Below are positions 23,756 to 33,162 of a stretch of DNA of 49,654 nt, piece by piece. The notes below the pieces were generated by a model. It was not told the origin of the DNA, made no database searches, and worked only from the letters and a program-made list of their open reading frames with translations. The DNA is from Thermoproteota archaeon (GTDB taxonomy: Archaea > Korarchaeota > Korarchaeia > Korarchaeales > Korarchaeaceae), in the NCBI GenBank assembly GCA_030130125.1, contig JARZZM010000029.1:1-49654 (forward strand), written 5' to 3'. Each line of letters starts with the position of its first letter. Within the stretch, counting starts at the first letter, position 1. The translations under genes and the position numbers were made by a program.

Positions 23756-24056
23756 CTGCCCGAGCTAAGGGCTTAGGGGGAGGTAGGGCCCTCACCGTAA
23801 CGGTACTGGGATCAATACCCTTGGATTTTAGAATCTCAGCGAGTTCTTCGAGGGAAAGTGCCCTAGCTACTTCTTTTCCCCCCACTTCAGCTATGAATAC
23901 TCGTTTAAACTCAGATTCTAGTAGAGCCCTCTCTATAGCCGATGAGACGAACTTTGACAGCGCTCCTCTTCCGGCCCCTCTCTCCTTAAGATGCTTCCTT
24001 AACCTCCGGAGCAGATCATCGGGTATCACGACGGTTAAGGTCCCCATACCCACCAA
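23730..24056 (-). CDS. Ribbon-helix-helix (CopG/VapB-like) protein
   Basis: 108 residues (GTG 24056) or 106 (ATG 24050). N-terminal TLTVVIPDDLLRRLRKHLKE with GALSKFVSSAIERALLE is a ribbon-helix-helix DNA-binding domain. The C-terminal half (EVARALSLEELAEILKSKG) is helical and ends in a proline-rich tail. TATA-like TAAATAAATAG at about 24080-24090 is 25-30 bases before the start, so the message is probably leaderless. Likely autoregulator and partner of the aspartic protease encoded next. Confidence 0.7.
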   Translation of the reverse strand: MVGMGTLTVVIPDDLLRRLRKHLKERGAGRGALSKFVSSAIERALLESEFKRVFIAEVGGKEVARALSLEELAEILKSKGIDPSTVTVRALPPPKPLARAGARVLERG

Positions 24057-24196
24057 CTTTTTATTGTGTAATTACTTACTATTTATTTATGTATGTTTCG
24101 CTGAAGCACTCAAACCCAAGTCGAAGGATCTTGCCGATAGAATGAGGGTCCTATGGCTTCTCAAAAATCGTATGATCCATTCTTGCTTGATATACC

Positions 24197-24889
24197 CTAA
24201 CAGCAGTCTAGGATCTCTGAAGGTCTACCTATGGACCCTACCACTCCATTTTCAACGATCACAACTCTGTCCGCCGTCCTCAGGGCTAGCAAGTGGTCAT
24301 GAGTGGCAATGACTATCCCCATACCCTCCGATCTCAACTTTCCTATGAGGTTCGTCAGGATAACCCTCTTCTCCCTGTCAAGATGAGCCGTAGGTTCATC
24401 CAGTAGAAGTATTTTTGGGCCAGCAGCCACTGCTCTGAGGATCGACACCACCTGCGCTTCCCCTGCAGACATCTCTCTCCTATCCTTCCGAGATAGGTAG
24501 GCCGAGCTCGTATCACTGAGCAGCTCTTCCGCAATCTTGATCGCCTCCTCCCTAGGCACGCCCCTCAGCAGAGGGGCAAAGGTCACATTATCCAAGGCCG
24601 TTCCCCTCAGGAGGATAGGCTTCTCGTGAACATAAACCACCGTCCTCCTTAGCTCAAGCCTCTTGGATCCATTCACCTCCCATATATTCGATCCCCAGAA
24701 CGTGACCTCTCCCCTCGAGGGCCTGTAGAGACCCCCAGCTAACTTCAGGATGGTGGTCTTCCCGGAACCATTGGGACCCACCAAGGCGAGCACTTCACCC
24801 CGCCTGATCTCCAAGCTCACCCCCCTCAGAGCCCACTCCTTAGATCTTGGGTACCTGAACCAGACTTCCCTCAACTCTATCCCGTTCAT
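24197..24889 (-). CDS. tupC: Tungstate ABC transporter ATPase
   Basis: 230 residues. Walker A GPNGSGKT at 38-45 (Lys44), signature MSAGE, Walker B ILLLDEP, and switch region IATHDH. Belongs to the molybdate/tungstate/sulfate importer ATPases. It overlaps the permease stop by 4 bases. Assignment to tungstate comes from the TupA-like binding protein at 25526-26410. Confidence 0.85.
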   Translation of the reverse strand: MNGIELREVWFRYPRSKEWALRGVSLEIRRGEVLALVGPNGSGKTTILKLAGGLYRPSRGEVTFWGSNIWEVNGSKRLELRRTVVYVHEKPILLRGTALDNVTFAPLLRGVPREEAIKIAEELLSDTSSAYLSRKDRREMSAGEAQVVSILRAVAAGPKILLLDEPTAHLDREKRVILTNLIGKLRSEGMGIVIATHDHLLALRTADRVVIVENGVVGSIGRPSEILDCC

Positions 24890-25521
24890 TCTCTGAGCCT
24901 CCCCAAGAACCTGAGGGTGAGGGAGATCATGGTCAGTATGAGCAGCAGGATGATGCCCAGCGACACGGCCAGCTCAAACTCCCCCTTGGACACCTCGAGC
25001 GCTATGGCGGTGGTCATGACCCTCGTGTAACCCCTTATGTTACCTCCCACCATCAAGGCGACGCCCAGTTCCCCCAGAGCCCTAGAGAAGCCCATCACCA
25101 CGGCAGCAGCTACCCCTGAGAGGGACTCTGATATCACTATCTTGGCCGCCTGACCCTCAGCAGCGCCCAAGGAGAGGGCCAGCTCCCCGTACATGTCCCA
25201 AGAGTGGGTGAGGACCCTGTAGGCGACTGACGTTATTAGAGGGGTTATCAGGATGGCCTGCCCAATCACTATGGCTTGGGGGGAGTAGAGTAGCCTCAGT
25301 ACACCGAGAGGGCCCTGCCTGCTGAGGAGTAGATAGAGGAGGAGCCCTATCAGAACGGTGGGCACGCCCACCATGCCCTCTAGAAGGGGAATGATTGGTC
25401 GGGAGGCCTTGGGAGATCGCACAAGCAGGTAAGCTAGGACGATACTCCAAGTGGAGGCCAGTAGTGTCGCCGTTCCCGACACCACCAAGCTCCTGACTAC
25501 GATCTCCAAGACCTCCCTCAC
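24886..25521 (-). CDS. tupB: Tungstate ABC transporter permease
   Basis: 211 residues from GTG 25521; the frame runs 36 codons further upstream inside the tupA gene but GGTGATC just before 25521 and the first membrane span soon after make this start better. Five to six membrane spans and the loop GAAEGQAAKIVISESLSGVAAAV, the EAA-type coupling helix. FSRALGELGVALMVGGNIRG is characteristic of Tup/Wtp permeases. Starts inside the tail of the binding-protein gene. Confidence 0.85.
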   Translation of the reverse strand: MREVLEIVVRSLVVSGTATLLASTWSIVLAYLLVRSPKASRPIIPLLEGMVGVPTVLIGLLLYLLLSRQGPLGVLRLLYSPQAIVIGQAILITPLITSVAYRVLTHSWDMYGELALSLGAAEGQAAKIVISESLSGVAAAVVMGFSRALGELGVALMVGGNIRGYTRVMTTAIALEVSKGEFELAVSLGIILLLILTMISLTLRFLGRLRE

Positions 25522-25525
25522 CGGA

Positions 25526-26410
25526 TCACCCTTCAGCCAGCGCCTGCCACCTCTCCCTGAGCCAATCCAACTTATCCTTTGCGGGATAGAAGAGGGGCTG
25601 CCCGTACTTGGAGATACCGTAGCGAGCAATCAGATCTTGGGCATCCCTCACCACGAAATCAGTGAAGGCCCTAGCATACTTGGCCTCTTCCCCAGCACAG
25701 GAGGGCACGAGGTAAACGCTGTATATGTTGAGGAGCTCGTCGCCACCCTCGAACAGGATGAACAAGTCGGGAACTTTACCGTCCTTGCTGTATTTGAGGA
25801 ATGTGCCTATGTCTGAGAGCACATATGCTCCCTTCTCGTTCGCCACCAGTAGGGTCGCGCCCATCCCGCTCCCAGTTTCCATGTACCAAGGTCTTCCTTT
25901 GGGATCCAATCCAGCAGCTCTCCATACGCTCAGCTCTTTGACATGGGTGCCGGAGTTATCTCCTCTGCTGGCGAAGCTTGTTTCTCCTCTCTCTCCGGCC
26001 TCATATATCCTCTTGAAGGCATCTATCGGCGACTTAGCCTCCCTCACTTTGGCTGGATCCGATGGAGGGCCGGCTATGATGAAGTAATTATATGCGAAGA
26101 TATGTCCCTCAGCCATGGCCCCCTCCTCCATGTACCTCTTCTCTAAGCTGGGAGCATGCACGAGGACCATACACGCATCACCCTGCTTCGCCCTCCTCAA
26201 GGCCTCACCGCTTCCTACTGCTATGAAGTCAAGTTCGACGTTGGGGTGATCCTTCCTGAATTGATCTCCAAGATAGTCGAGGAGTCCTGTGGCGTAGAGG
26301 CTGGTAGTAGTGGTTATCCTGACCCTGACGGGCCCACTCTCCAGCATGAGGAGAGAGGTGATTACTAGGACCAGCACAACAGCTGTTGCGGTTATGAGCT
26401 TGGTGCGCAT
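25526..26410 (-). CDS. tupA: Tungstate-binding protein TupA
   Basis: 294 residues with a signal anchor (about 1-24). TTTSLYATGLLDYL and FASRGDNSGTHVKEL are the two TupA oxyanion-binding motifs that separate TupA from ModA and WtpA. It would deliver tungstate for tungstopterin enzymes (such as aldehyde ferredoxin oxidoreductases) common in thermophilic archaea. First gene of tupABC. An AATATAAG-like TATA box is about 30 bases upstream of the ATG. Confidence 0.85.
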   Translation of the reverse strand: MRTKLITATAVVLVLVITSLLMLESGPVRVRITTTTSLYATGLLDYLGDQFRKDHPNVELDFIAVGSGEALRRAKQGDACMVLVHAPSLEKRYMEEGAMAEGHIFAYNYFIIAGPPSDPAKVREAKSPIDAFKRIYEAGERGETSFASRGDNSGTHVKELSVWRAAGLDPKGRPWYMETGSGMGATLLVANEKGAYVLSDIGTFLKYSKDGKVPDLFILFEGGDELLNIYSVYLVPSCAGEEAKYARAFTDFVVRDAQDLIARYGISKYGQPLFYPAKDKLDWLRERWQALAEG

Positions 26411-26448
26411 GGGGGCATCAGATGAATTGGCTTCTGTTAACTTATATT

Positions 26449-26470
26449 CGTTATCCGATATTGATTAACG
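26449..26470. promoter_or_regulatory. Inverted repeat upstream of tupA (possible operator)
   Basis: CGTTA at 26449-26453 and TAACG at 26466-26470 form a 5-bp inverted repeat with a 12-base spacer, just upstream of the tupA TATA region. Short and AT-rich, so only suggestive of a regulator site. Confidence 0.25.
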
Positions 26471-26638
26471 ATAAATCGCCATGAGCGACTGCCATTCGTC
26501 GAGCTATGTCATCATATGAAGGAGGGCTCATACCATCACTCACGCTCGGTGCGAGCTAGCCTGATACCATGCGCGTTACCTAAGTTTCTCAGTCTAGTAA
26601 TATATATTTATGGAATTTGTCATATACTACTGATACAT

Positions 26639-27955
26639 ATGGGCATAAGGGCGTCCCTAGAGGAGGTGGTAGAGGAGTTCCTAAGACTGGGAATTCCCGA
26701 CTTGAAGAGGAGGGAGGTCTCCCTACCTAGGCCCAGAGGAAGAGCAGTAGTCGTAACAGGTTTAAGAAGAGCGGGAAAGACGTTCTTGCTCTACCAGACG
26801 ATGGGGGAGTACTTGAATTCTGGAAAAAACTTTGAAGAATTGCTCTATGTAAATTTAGAGGATAATAGACTTGAGGGGATTACTAGCAAGGACCTCTCGT
26901 ACTTAGTGGAGGTATATGCCTCGAGAAATCCCCACAGTCGTGAGATGTACCTCTTCCTAGACGAAGTCCAAGTAGTTCCGGGTTGGGAGAGGTTCGTAAG
27001 GAGACTCCTAGAGAGAAGGTCCGTCCACATATTTGTTACGGGCTCCTCATCCAGATTGCTCAGCTACGAACTGGCTTCAACCCTCAGGGGGAGGAGCCTG
27101 ACGCAGAAGCTCTTTCCCCTCTCCTTCAGGGAGTTTCTCCTGTTTAAGGGGTTCTCCATCCCTCAAGTACTCACAGAGGACGATAGAGGTGCTGTAAGAA
27201 GTTACTTGAGGGAGTACTTGGTGTATGGGGGCTTTCCGGAGCTGGTGATGTACGACGAGATCCTGAAGGTGAGAACCCTCCAAGAATACTTAGATCTCGT
27301 GATCTACCGGGATCTAGTCGAGAGATACGGGATAGAAAAGTTGGGTGCTTTGAGGGCGCTAATAAGGGCAACAGTCAGGAACTTCGCCAGAAAATCCTCT
27401 GTGAGAAGGCTTCATACGATGCTTCTGTCCATGGGTGCCAGAATAAGCGTCAACAAGGTTTACGAGTATTTCTCCTATCTAGAAGATGTAGGATTCGTTC
27501 TACCCATCAGGAAGCTGGAGGCCAGCGATATAGAATCCATGAGGACCATTCCTAAGCTCTACCTCATGGACAATGGATTCCCTACCATATATGGCGTGAA
27601 GGATGACGGGTTCAGGATGGAGAACTTGGTGGCGGTGGAACTCTTGAGGAGGAAGTATTACTGGAGACCTCTCATGGAGGTGTATTACTGGGAATCCCGG
27701 GGAAAGGAGGTGGACTTCGTTGTGAAAGAGGGTGGAGAGATCAGAGAGTTGATACAGGTCTCAGCCTCACTTGACCACGATGTTAGAAGGAGGGAATTCA
27801 CAGCTCTCTCTACTGCTTCAACGGCTCTCGGTTGTAAGAATCTGAAGGTGATAACGGGAGAAGAGGAGGGTGTAGAGGAGTGGGGCGGTAGGAGAATTGA
27901 ACTGATTCCTCTATGGAAGTGGCTCCTATCCGGCCCTGTCGGCACCAAAACATGA
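26639..27955 (+). CDS. AAA_14/DUF4143 ATPase
   Basis: 438 residues from ATG 26639. P-loop GLRRAGKT at 41-48 (Lys47), Walker B YLFLDEVQVVPGWERFV, arginine-rich GSSSRLLSYELASTLRGR, and C-terminal DUF4143 with SRGKEVDFVV, which resembles a nuclease-fold strand. These ATPases are numerous in archaea and often mobile or linked with toxin-antitoxin loci; the role is not established. TATATATTTA about 30-39 bases upstream suggests a nearly leaderless message, which also argues against the longer frame from 26516. It stands alone between tupA and argG. Confidence 0.85.
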   Translation: MGIRASLEEVVEEFLRLGIPDLKRREVSLPRPRGRAVVVTGLRRAGKTFLLYQTMGEYLNSGKNFEELLYVNLEDNRLEGITSKDLSYLVEVYASRNPHSREMYLFLDEVQVVPGWERFVRRLLERRSVHIFVTGSSSRLLSYELASTLRGRSLTQKLFPLSFREFLLFKGFSIPQVLTEDDRGAVRSYLREYLVYGGFPELVMYDEILKVRTLQEYLDLVIYRDLVERYGIEKLGALRALIRATVRNFARKSSVRRLHTMLLSMGARISVNKVYEYFSYLEDVGFVLPIRKLEASDIESMRTIPKLYLMDNGFPTIYGVKDDGFRMENLVAVELLRRKYYWRPLMEVYYWESRGKEVDFVVKEGGEIRELIQVSASLDHDVRRREFTALSTASTALGCKNLKVITGEEEGVEEWGGRRIELIPLWKWLLSGPVGTKT

Positions 27956-28002
27956 GATATCTGATCCTCCGTGTCGAATGTTCTCATAGCTTCCCACAGG
28001 TA

Positions 28003-28013
28003 ACTTTATAATC
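28003..28013 (+). promoter_or_regulatory. TATA box of argG-argH
   Basis: ACTTTATAATC is an archaeal TATA-like element about 55-65 bases before the argG TTG, predicting transcription from near 28034 and a leader of about 34 bases carrying a GGAG ribosome-binding site. Confidence 0.4.
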
Positions 28014-28067
28014 AGGCTGAGATTCGACCCCTAAGGTGAGTAGTGTGCGTTACCGGAGATTCCTCCT

Positions 28068-29285
28068 TTGAATGAGAGCATCTCCAAGGTGGTTTTGGCC
28101 TACTCAGGCGGTTTAGATACGACGGTCGCCATAAAGTGGTTCACCGAGCAGGGGGTCGAAGTAGTCACGTTCACAGCTGAGATCGGGCAGGGAACCGATT
28201 TGAAGGACGTTGAGATGAGGGCATACGAGGCCGGCGCCATCAAGCACTATGGCTTGAACTTGGTGAATGAGTTCGTCAAAGATTATGTGGCCCCGGCCAT
28301 AAGGGCCAATGCCAAGTACGAGGGAGAGTATCCCCTCTCCAGCGCCCTCTCCAGGCCACTGATATCTACCAAGCTGGTCGAGATAGCCAAGAAGGAAGGT
28401 GCGGATGCGGTCGCGCACGGTTGCACCTCCAAGGGCAACGATCAGGTGAGGTTCGACATAACAGTAAGAGCCCTAAATCCTGATCTCAAGGTCGTGGCAC
28501 CCACTAGGATATGGCGCTGGACGAGGCAGCAGGAGATTGAATACGCCAAGTCTAGGGGATTGAGGATACCGGAAAGCCACAGCAAGTACTCGATAGATCA
28601 GAACCTCTGGGGCAGGAGCATAGAAGGCGGTCCGGTCGAGGATCCTTGGAACGAGCCGCCCGAAGACGCTTTCGAGTGGACGGTCTCGCCGGAGAAGGCC
28701 CCCGAGTACCCCGAGTATTTGACACTGGGATTCGAGGAGGGACTTCCCATTTCCCTCAATGGGGAGGAGCTTGGTCTGAGCGAGCTCATAGCCGAGCTTA
28801 ACTCCTTGGCTGGGAAGCATGGTATAGGGAGGATAGATCACATGGAGAGCAGGATCATAGGGTTCAAGAGCAGGGAGGTATATGAGGCTCCCGCTGCCGT
28901 AGTAATCCTGAAGGCCCATAAGGACTTGGAGAAGCTGATACTGACGAGAAGGGAGCTGCAGTTTAAGGAGGTGGCTGATAGGGAATGGACCAACTTGGTT
29001 TACGAGGGGCTGTGGGGCGATCCCCTGAGGGAGAGTCTCCAAGAGATGATCAAGAGGATGAACGAGTTCGTCACCGGCGAGGTCAGGTTGAAGTTATATA
29101 AGGGAAGCGCAATTGTGGTAGGGAGGAGATCGGAGTATGCCTCCTACAGCTTGGAGGTTGCCGGATACGATGAGGGCTGGTACCCCACCGACGAGGAGGC
29201 TAGGGGATTCATACAGGCTTGGGGGCTACACACCCTGATGGCTAGGGCGGCGAGGAGGGGTGTATCGAAGGCCGGGGCTAGGTGA
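28068..29285 (+). CDS. argG: Argininosuccinate synthase
   Basis: 405 residues. The PP-loop SGGLDTT is at 13-19, followed by TAEIGQG, the STKLVEIAKKEGADAVAHGCTSKGNDQVRFD block, and the SIDQNLWGRSIEGG motif, all classic for ArgG. It joins citrulline and aspartate with ATP to give argininosuccinate in arginine synthesis. TTG start at 28068; the nearby ATG at 28072 is out of frame. It overlaps argH by 26 bases. Confidence 0.96.
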   Translation: MNESISKVVLAYSGGLDTTVAIKWFTEQGVEVVTFTAEIGQGTDLKDVEMRAYEAGAIKHYGLNLVNEFVKDYVAPAIRANAKYEGEYPLSSALSRPLISTKLVEIAKKEGADAVAHGCTSKGNDQVRFDITVRALNPDLKVVAPTRIWRWTRQQEIEYAKSRGLRIPESHSKYSIDQNLWGRSIEGGPVEDPWNEPPEDAFEWTVSPEKAPEYPEYLTLGFEEGLPISLNGEELGLSELIAELNSLAGKHGIGRIDHMESRIIGFKSREVYEAPAAVVILKAHKDLEKLILTRRELQFKEVADREWTNLVYEGLWGDPLRESLQEMIKRMNEFVTGEVRLKLYKGSAIVVGRRSEYASYSLEVAGYDEGWYPTDEEARGFIQAWGLHTLMARAARRGVSKAGAR

Positions 29286-30636
29286 CCAGCCGGACTGGCT
29301 CACTAGGTTCATCTCATCGCTGAAATCCGATAGGGCCATCTTCAGGGCTGTAGTACTCACGGCATACGCCCATGTATTCCACCTGATTGAGAGGGGAGTC
29401 TTGCCGAAAGAGGCATCCTCCCTCCTACAGCGGCTCAGGGAAGCCTTAGATAGGGAGGAAGAGATACTATCCGAGAGGTACGAGGATGTCCACGAGGCCC
29501 TCGAGGCTTGGCTCCTCGAGAGGGAGGGAAAGATTGCGGGTTGGTTGGCTTACGGGAAGAGCAGGAATGATCAGGTGGCGACGGCTCTGAGGTTGGCCCT
29601 GAGGTGGAGGCTCATAGGGCTTCTGTGGGAGATGAACAGGCTTAGGAGATCTCTCCTCGACTCGGCTGAGAAGCACCTCCTCGTCAAGATCCCAGCTTTC
29701 ACCCATATGCAGCCAGCACAGCCGACTTTAGCTTCTCACTATCTCCTTTACCTAGAGAACGAGATATTCCATCATTACAGGGCCATATGGAATGTACTGA
29801 GGGAAATTGTGGATCTCTGTCCCTTGGGCTCGGGGCCCTCGGCTGGGAGCTCAGTACCCCTAGATAGGGGCAGGCTAGCGGAACTCCTTGGCTTCTCTGG
29901 GGTGGAAAGCAACACCATATCGGCCACAGGAAGCAGGACCTTTGCCACCTTGTCTGTCGGTATAGTGGCCAGCCTAATGGCCACTCTGAGCAGGGTCGCC
30001 GAGGACCTAATAGTATGGTCTACCCCCCAGTTCTCGCTGGTGGAGATACCTGAGGAGCATGCATCCACCAGCAGCATAATGCCCCAGAAGCGGAATCCGG
30101 TTACTTTGGAGCTCATCAGAGCTAAGGCCGGGACTATAATTGGTTCCCTCGTCTCCCTGCTCACCGTGGTGAAGGGGATCCCCAGCGGTTATGACCTCGA
30201 CCTGCAGGAGGCCAATCCGCATATACTCAAGCCGGTGGAGGAGGCCTCCGAGTCGGTGAGGGTGATGGCCGATCTGATGAGGAGGATCCGATTTAGGGAG
30301 GTGATTATCCCGTCTACCCTCGCCCAAGATGTGGCTGAGAGGCTGGTCAGGGAGAGGGGAATCACCTACAGGGAGGCCCATTCTATTCTCGCGTCCGCCC
30401 TCCGAGAGTCGGAATGGGACTTACTTCAAGCATGCGAGAGGTTGGGGATTGACACTCCTAGAGTGGATGAGATCCTGAACAGTAGGGGGAGGGGAGCTCC
30501 TAATCCAGACCTAGTTAGACGAGAGCTATTATCTAGGAGGAAGCTCCTCAGGGACGATGTGGATGATCTTACATCCTATGAGGAGGAAAAGATAAGGGCT
30601 GAGAGGGATCTCCTTAGCTCAGACCCACTCGCCTAG
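29260..30636 (+). CDS. argH: Argininosuccinate lyase
   Basis: 458 residues, normal length. SRNDQVATALRL (101-112), THMQPAQPTLASH (148-160) and the family signature SSIMPQKRNP (271-280, catalytic serine loop, Lys277, Asn279) are intact. It splits argininosuccinate to arginine and fumarate. GTG start at 29260 lies inside argG, so the pair is translationally coupled. Its TAG stop shares the bases CTAG with the stop of the gene on the other strand. Confidence 0.95.
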   Translation: MYRRPGLGDQPDWLTRFISSLKSDRAIFRAVVLTAYAHVFHLIERGVLPKEASSLLQRLREALDREEEILSERYEDVHEALEAWLLEREGKIAGWLAYGKSRNDQVATALRLALRWRLIGLLWEMNRLRRSLLDSAEKHLLVKIPAFTHMQPAQPTLASHYLLYLENEIFHHYRAIWNVLREIVDLCPLGSGPSAGSSVPLDRGRLAELLGFSGVESNTISATGSRTFATLSVGIVASLMATLSRVAEDLIVWSTPQFSLVEIPEEHASTSSIMPQKRNPVTLELIRAKAGTIIGSLVSLLTVVKGIPSGYDLDLQEANPHILKPVEEASESVRVMADLMRRIRFREVIIPSTLAQDVAERLVRERGITYREAHSILASALRESEWDLLQACERLGIDTPRVDEILNSRGRGAPNPDLVRRELLSRRKLLRDDVDDLTSYEEEKIRAERDLLSSDPLA

Positions 30637-31220
30637 CCGGCCGAGGAGACCCTTCCCAAGTCTTGATAGGTATCCTCCTCAAGTAAAGTTATCTCCTCTA
30701 GTAGGTCCTCGGTCATCACCGGGGGGAATACCCTAATGTATGAGAGTGAGTAGATCTCAGCTAGTACCCGCTCTAACTCCTCTATGCCCCCTTCTACATT
30801 TCCTTGCTCGAGAAAGTACTCATCTAAGTCCACATAACCGTCGCCGAAGGCCACTACTGGAATAACTGCCCATGTGAGTCTCCCGCTGCCGTCGTCCAGC
30901 CCGTTTGGTGTGGGGATTAGCCCGTTAGAGGTGAAAGGGTTGAACGCGTATACCCTACTTCCCTTACCCCTCCTCTCAAGTAGGCCGGCCAAGGCCACCG
31001 AGTTGACCGGGATCTCATCGAGCAGGGGTCTGCTGAAGAGATCACTGACGTAGTAGAGTGAGGTCACGACGATCACCTTCATGTCCCTAAGGGTGGGTAG
31101 GGTCTTGAGGGCTACTTCCGCTATCCTGCGTGCCTCGTCATCTCTTAGAGGTCTGAGGGGAACTTCATTCATCAGTACGGGGATACAGAGCAGGTCTATG
31201 GCCTCGGGTATCACGCTCAC
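30633..31220 (-). CDS. Hypothetical protein
   Basis: 195 residues; no family recognised. Looks like a cytoplasmic alpha/beta protein with strands MKVIVVTSLYYV and TWAVIPVVAFGDGYV, and an acidic C-terminal tail (EDLLEEITLLEEDTYQDL). GTG start at 31220 preceded by GAGGAA; TATA-like TATTTATTTA at about 31244-31255 gives a promoter. No signal peptide or cysteines of note. Confidence 0.6.
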   Translation of the reverse strand: MSVIPEAIDLLCIPVLMNEVPLRPLRDDEARRIAEVALKTLPTLRDMKVIVVTSLYYVSDLFSRPLLDEIPVNSVALAGLLERRGKGSRVYAFNPFTSNGLIPTPNGLDDGSGRLTWAVIPVVAFGDGYVDLDEYFLEQGNVEGGIEELERVLAEIYSLSYIRVFPPVMTEDLLEEITLLEEDTYQDLGRVSSAG

Positions 31221-31343
31221 TTCCTCGCACTGGACTCGACCCCAATAAATAAATAGTTAGGGGTTCTTCCCTGACGCCAAGCCTCGTGGGATTGTTAGCG
31301 GTGATCTCACTGGAGCCAGTTTTCCACGGACATACCGGAAATT

Positions 31344-32024
31344 TCACCCACCGGGGCTCCCCCAGTTCCACTTCTCCGGCTTATTAACCTCGAGCGGTCC
31401 GTTGAGCTTCGGTACGTCCATGAGTTGGAATATCGCTGTAGATGTGGTGTTCCCATCCGTTATGACTACTTCTATCCTCACCATGTAGCCCTCTGTAGTG
31501 TCGAAGTAGAATTTAGTGGTGGTGTTTATGTTTGGTTGGGGATAACCAGCTGTCTGATTCGTGTAGTTCACGACCGGATGTTGTCCCCAAGGCATGTCTA
31601 TGTTCGTTATTCCCTCGTACTTGAGGGATATCCTATTTCTTCCCCTACCTACATTGAATGGGAGTTCTATAGAGTCGACACCCAGCAGCTCCTTGGGCAT
31701 GGCTATCAGGCTGAATGGAGCATCATAACAGGGAACTTGGGCGGTCTCGTTGACAGGGCAGAGGTGGTAGGTGGGCCACGAGAACCCATCCACCCTCACC
31801 GTCCTGTTAACTCTCTGGATCTCGACACTCCTATTGCCGTAGCTCATGAGGATCCTCAGCTCCTGCTTCAGGATGGACCCCTCACCTACAGAGAACGTTA
31901 GCTTGTCTATGGAGGCATATCTCTCTTTGAATGACGTGCCTCCAGTCATTTCTGATAAGAGATAGAGTCCTAAGATGAATAGAGCCGCTAGGATTATCAG
32001 TACCGATACGAGGAGCTTGTTCAT
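31344..32024 (-). CDS. Membrane-anchored or secreted protein of unknown function
   Basis: 226 residues from ATG 32024. N-terminal hydrophobic segment (LLVSVLIILAALFILGLYLL) acts as signal anchor; the rest is extracytoplasmic, beta-rich and N-glycosylation-rich (several NxT/S sites such as NRS, NRT, NET, NQT, NTT, NTS). The upstream extension of the frame is not likely coding, since AATATATT at 32053-32060 sits about 27-35 bases before this ATG and the message would be leaderless. No family recognised. Confidence 0.6.
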   Translation of the reverse strand: MNKLLVSVLIILAALFILGLYLLSEMTGGTSFKERYASIDKLTFSVGEGSILKQELRILMSYGNRSVEIQRVNRTVRVDGFSWPTYHLCPVNETAQVPCYDAPFSLIAMPKELLGVDSIELPFNVGRGRNRISLKYEGITNIDMPWGQHPVVNYTNQTAGYPQPNINTTTKFYFDTTEGYMVRIEVVITDGNTTSTAIFQLMDVPKLNGPLEVNKPEKWNWGSPGG

Positions 32025-32070
32025 TGTTATCGGTAGTGGGTGGGGATATTCCAATATATTCTTATTGCGG

Positions 32071-33162
32071 TCAGGAGAGGAGCCACTCATTACCGATGTA
32101 GACCTCCAGCCCGGACTCCTCAGCCACTTTGACCGCCTCCTCAGCGAACTCCCTGGTGGTGAGTGGGAGATCTCTGGCTAGATGCTCTGGATGAAAGGCT
32201 AAGAGCACATAGGGGATGTCTGCATCGAGGGACGAGAGAAAGTCCGCTATACTCTCTATCTCTCTCAGATCTATATAGTAAGGAACCATCAGAGTGCTTA
32301 CCACAATGAGAGGCGGATCGTTCCTCATCTTAGCTAGTTTTGAGGCTTCCCTCAAGTTCCTTACTACCCTGTCCCTTCCCCTCACTCCAGTGAGAGCCTC
32401 GTAAACCTCGGAAGTCCAAGCCTTCAGGTCCACCTTTACTATCCCCCCGCTCTCCAAGGAGGCCTCGGCCATCTTCAGGAATATCTCGGGATCTTGAAGC
32501 CCGTTTGTCTCCCAGCACATCCTCTTGATGCTAGGCGCTGCATCCCTGACCTTCCTGTAGAGTGAGAAGAGTTGTGGCGTCCATGGGCTGGGATCCCCTC
32601 CGAAGGCGCATATGCACGTCACATCATTCCTCAGGGCTTCCCTGAGTAGGGAGCTCAGGGACATGAGGGATCTTCCCATGGACGCCATCCTCTTATGCTC
32701 TGCGTTCTGACAGAAGAAGCAATCTAGGTTGCATGACCCGTAGAAGATTGCCAGATTGTATCTTCCTATTTCCGGACCGCACACATCGGTGAACTCCGGG
32801 TATCCACGGCAGGTAGCCGCTGGACATACTGGTGTGGCGACGCAGTTGGTGGGGAGTGGATCCAAGTAGTAGAGGCCTATCGCCAAGTTCCAGCTACCTG
32901 TCAGCGGCCTGAGCCCGTTCCTGTTGATCACGGTACCGCAGTAGCCCCTATCCCCCTCGTCTAGCTCACAGCCGTTAACACAGAGTGGGCATCTGAGCTT
33001 TCCTCCCCTCGGAGGATAGGGTGGAAGGCCCGTTGAGGTTCTCCACCTCTCTCTCCTCTCTCTCACGATCTCTATAGAACCTGGTCTCTTCCTGAGGCAT
33101 TCGAGGCAAACGGAGAGGGACTGGCTAATCCTCTCGCTACCGCAAACCTTGCACCCCTTCAT
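32071..33162 (-). CDS. Radical SAM enzyme with extra cysteine clusters (PflA-like)
   Basis: 363 residues from ATG 33162. The iron-sulfur/SAM motif is Cys144-x3-Cys148-x2-Cys151 (CNLDCFFC), followed by CAFGGDPSPWTP for SAM binding, as in pyruvate formate-lyase activase-like proteins. Unusually many other cysteines come first: a zinc-ribbon-like CKVC...CLEC (4-22), CPLCVNGC (58-65), and Cys107, 113, 118 and 128. The start codon overlaps the stop of the upstream secreted-protein gene (ATGA), so the two are made together. Substrate unknown; the partner gene is an obvious candidate or clue. Confidence 0.8.
   Translation of the reverse strand: MKGCKVCGSERISQSLSVCLECLRKRPGSIEIVRERRERWRTSTGLPPYPPRGGKLRCPLCVNGCELDEGDRGYCGTVINRNGLRPLTGSWNLAIGLYYLDPLPTNCVATPVCPAATCRGYPEFTDVCGPEIGRYNLAIFYGSCNLDCFFCQNAEHKRMASMGRSLMSLSSLLREALRNDVTCICAFGGDPSPWTPQLFSLYRKVRDAAPSIKRMCWETNGLQDPEIFLKMAEASLESGGIVKVDLKAWTSEVYEALTGVRGRDRVVRNLREASKLAKMRNDPPLIVVSTLMVPYYIDLREIESIADFLSSLDADIPYVLLAFHPEHLARDLPLTTREFAEEAVKVAEESGLEVYIGNEWLLS

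Noticed and set aside
28473-29042. 189-codon minus-strand frame inside argG
   Set aside because: Lies wholly within a clear argG gene and shows no protein family features.
31425-31901. 158-codon plus-strand frame opposite the 31344-32024 gene
   Set aside because: The minus-strand frame has a signal anchor, promoter and glycosylation sites; the plus frame has none of these.
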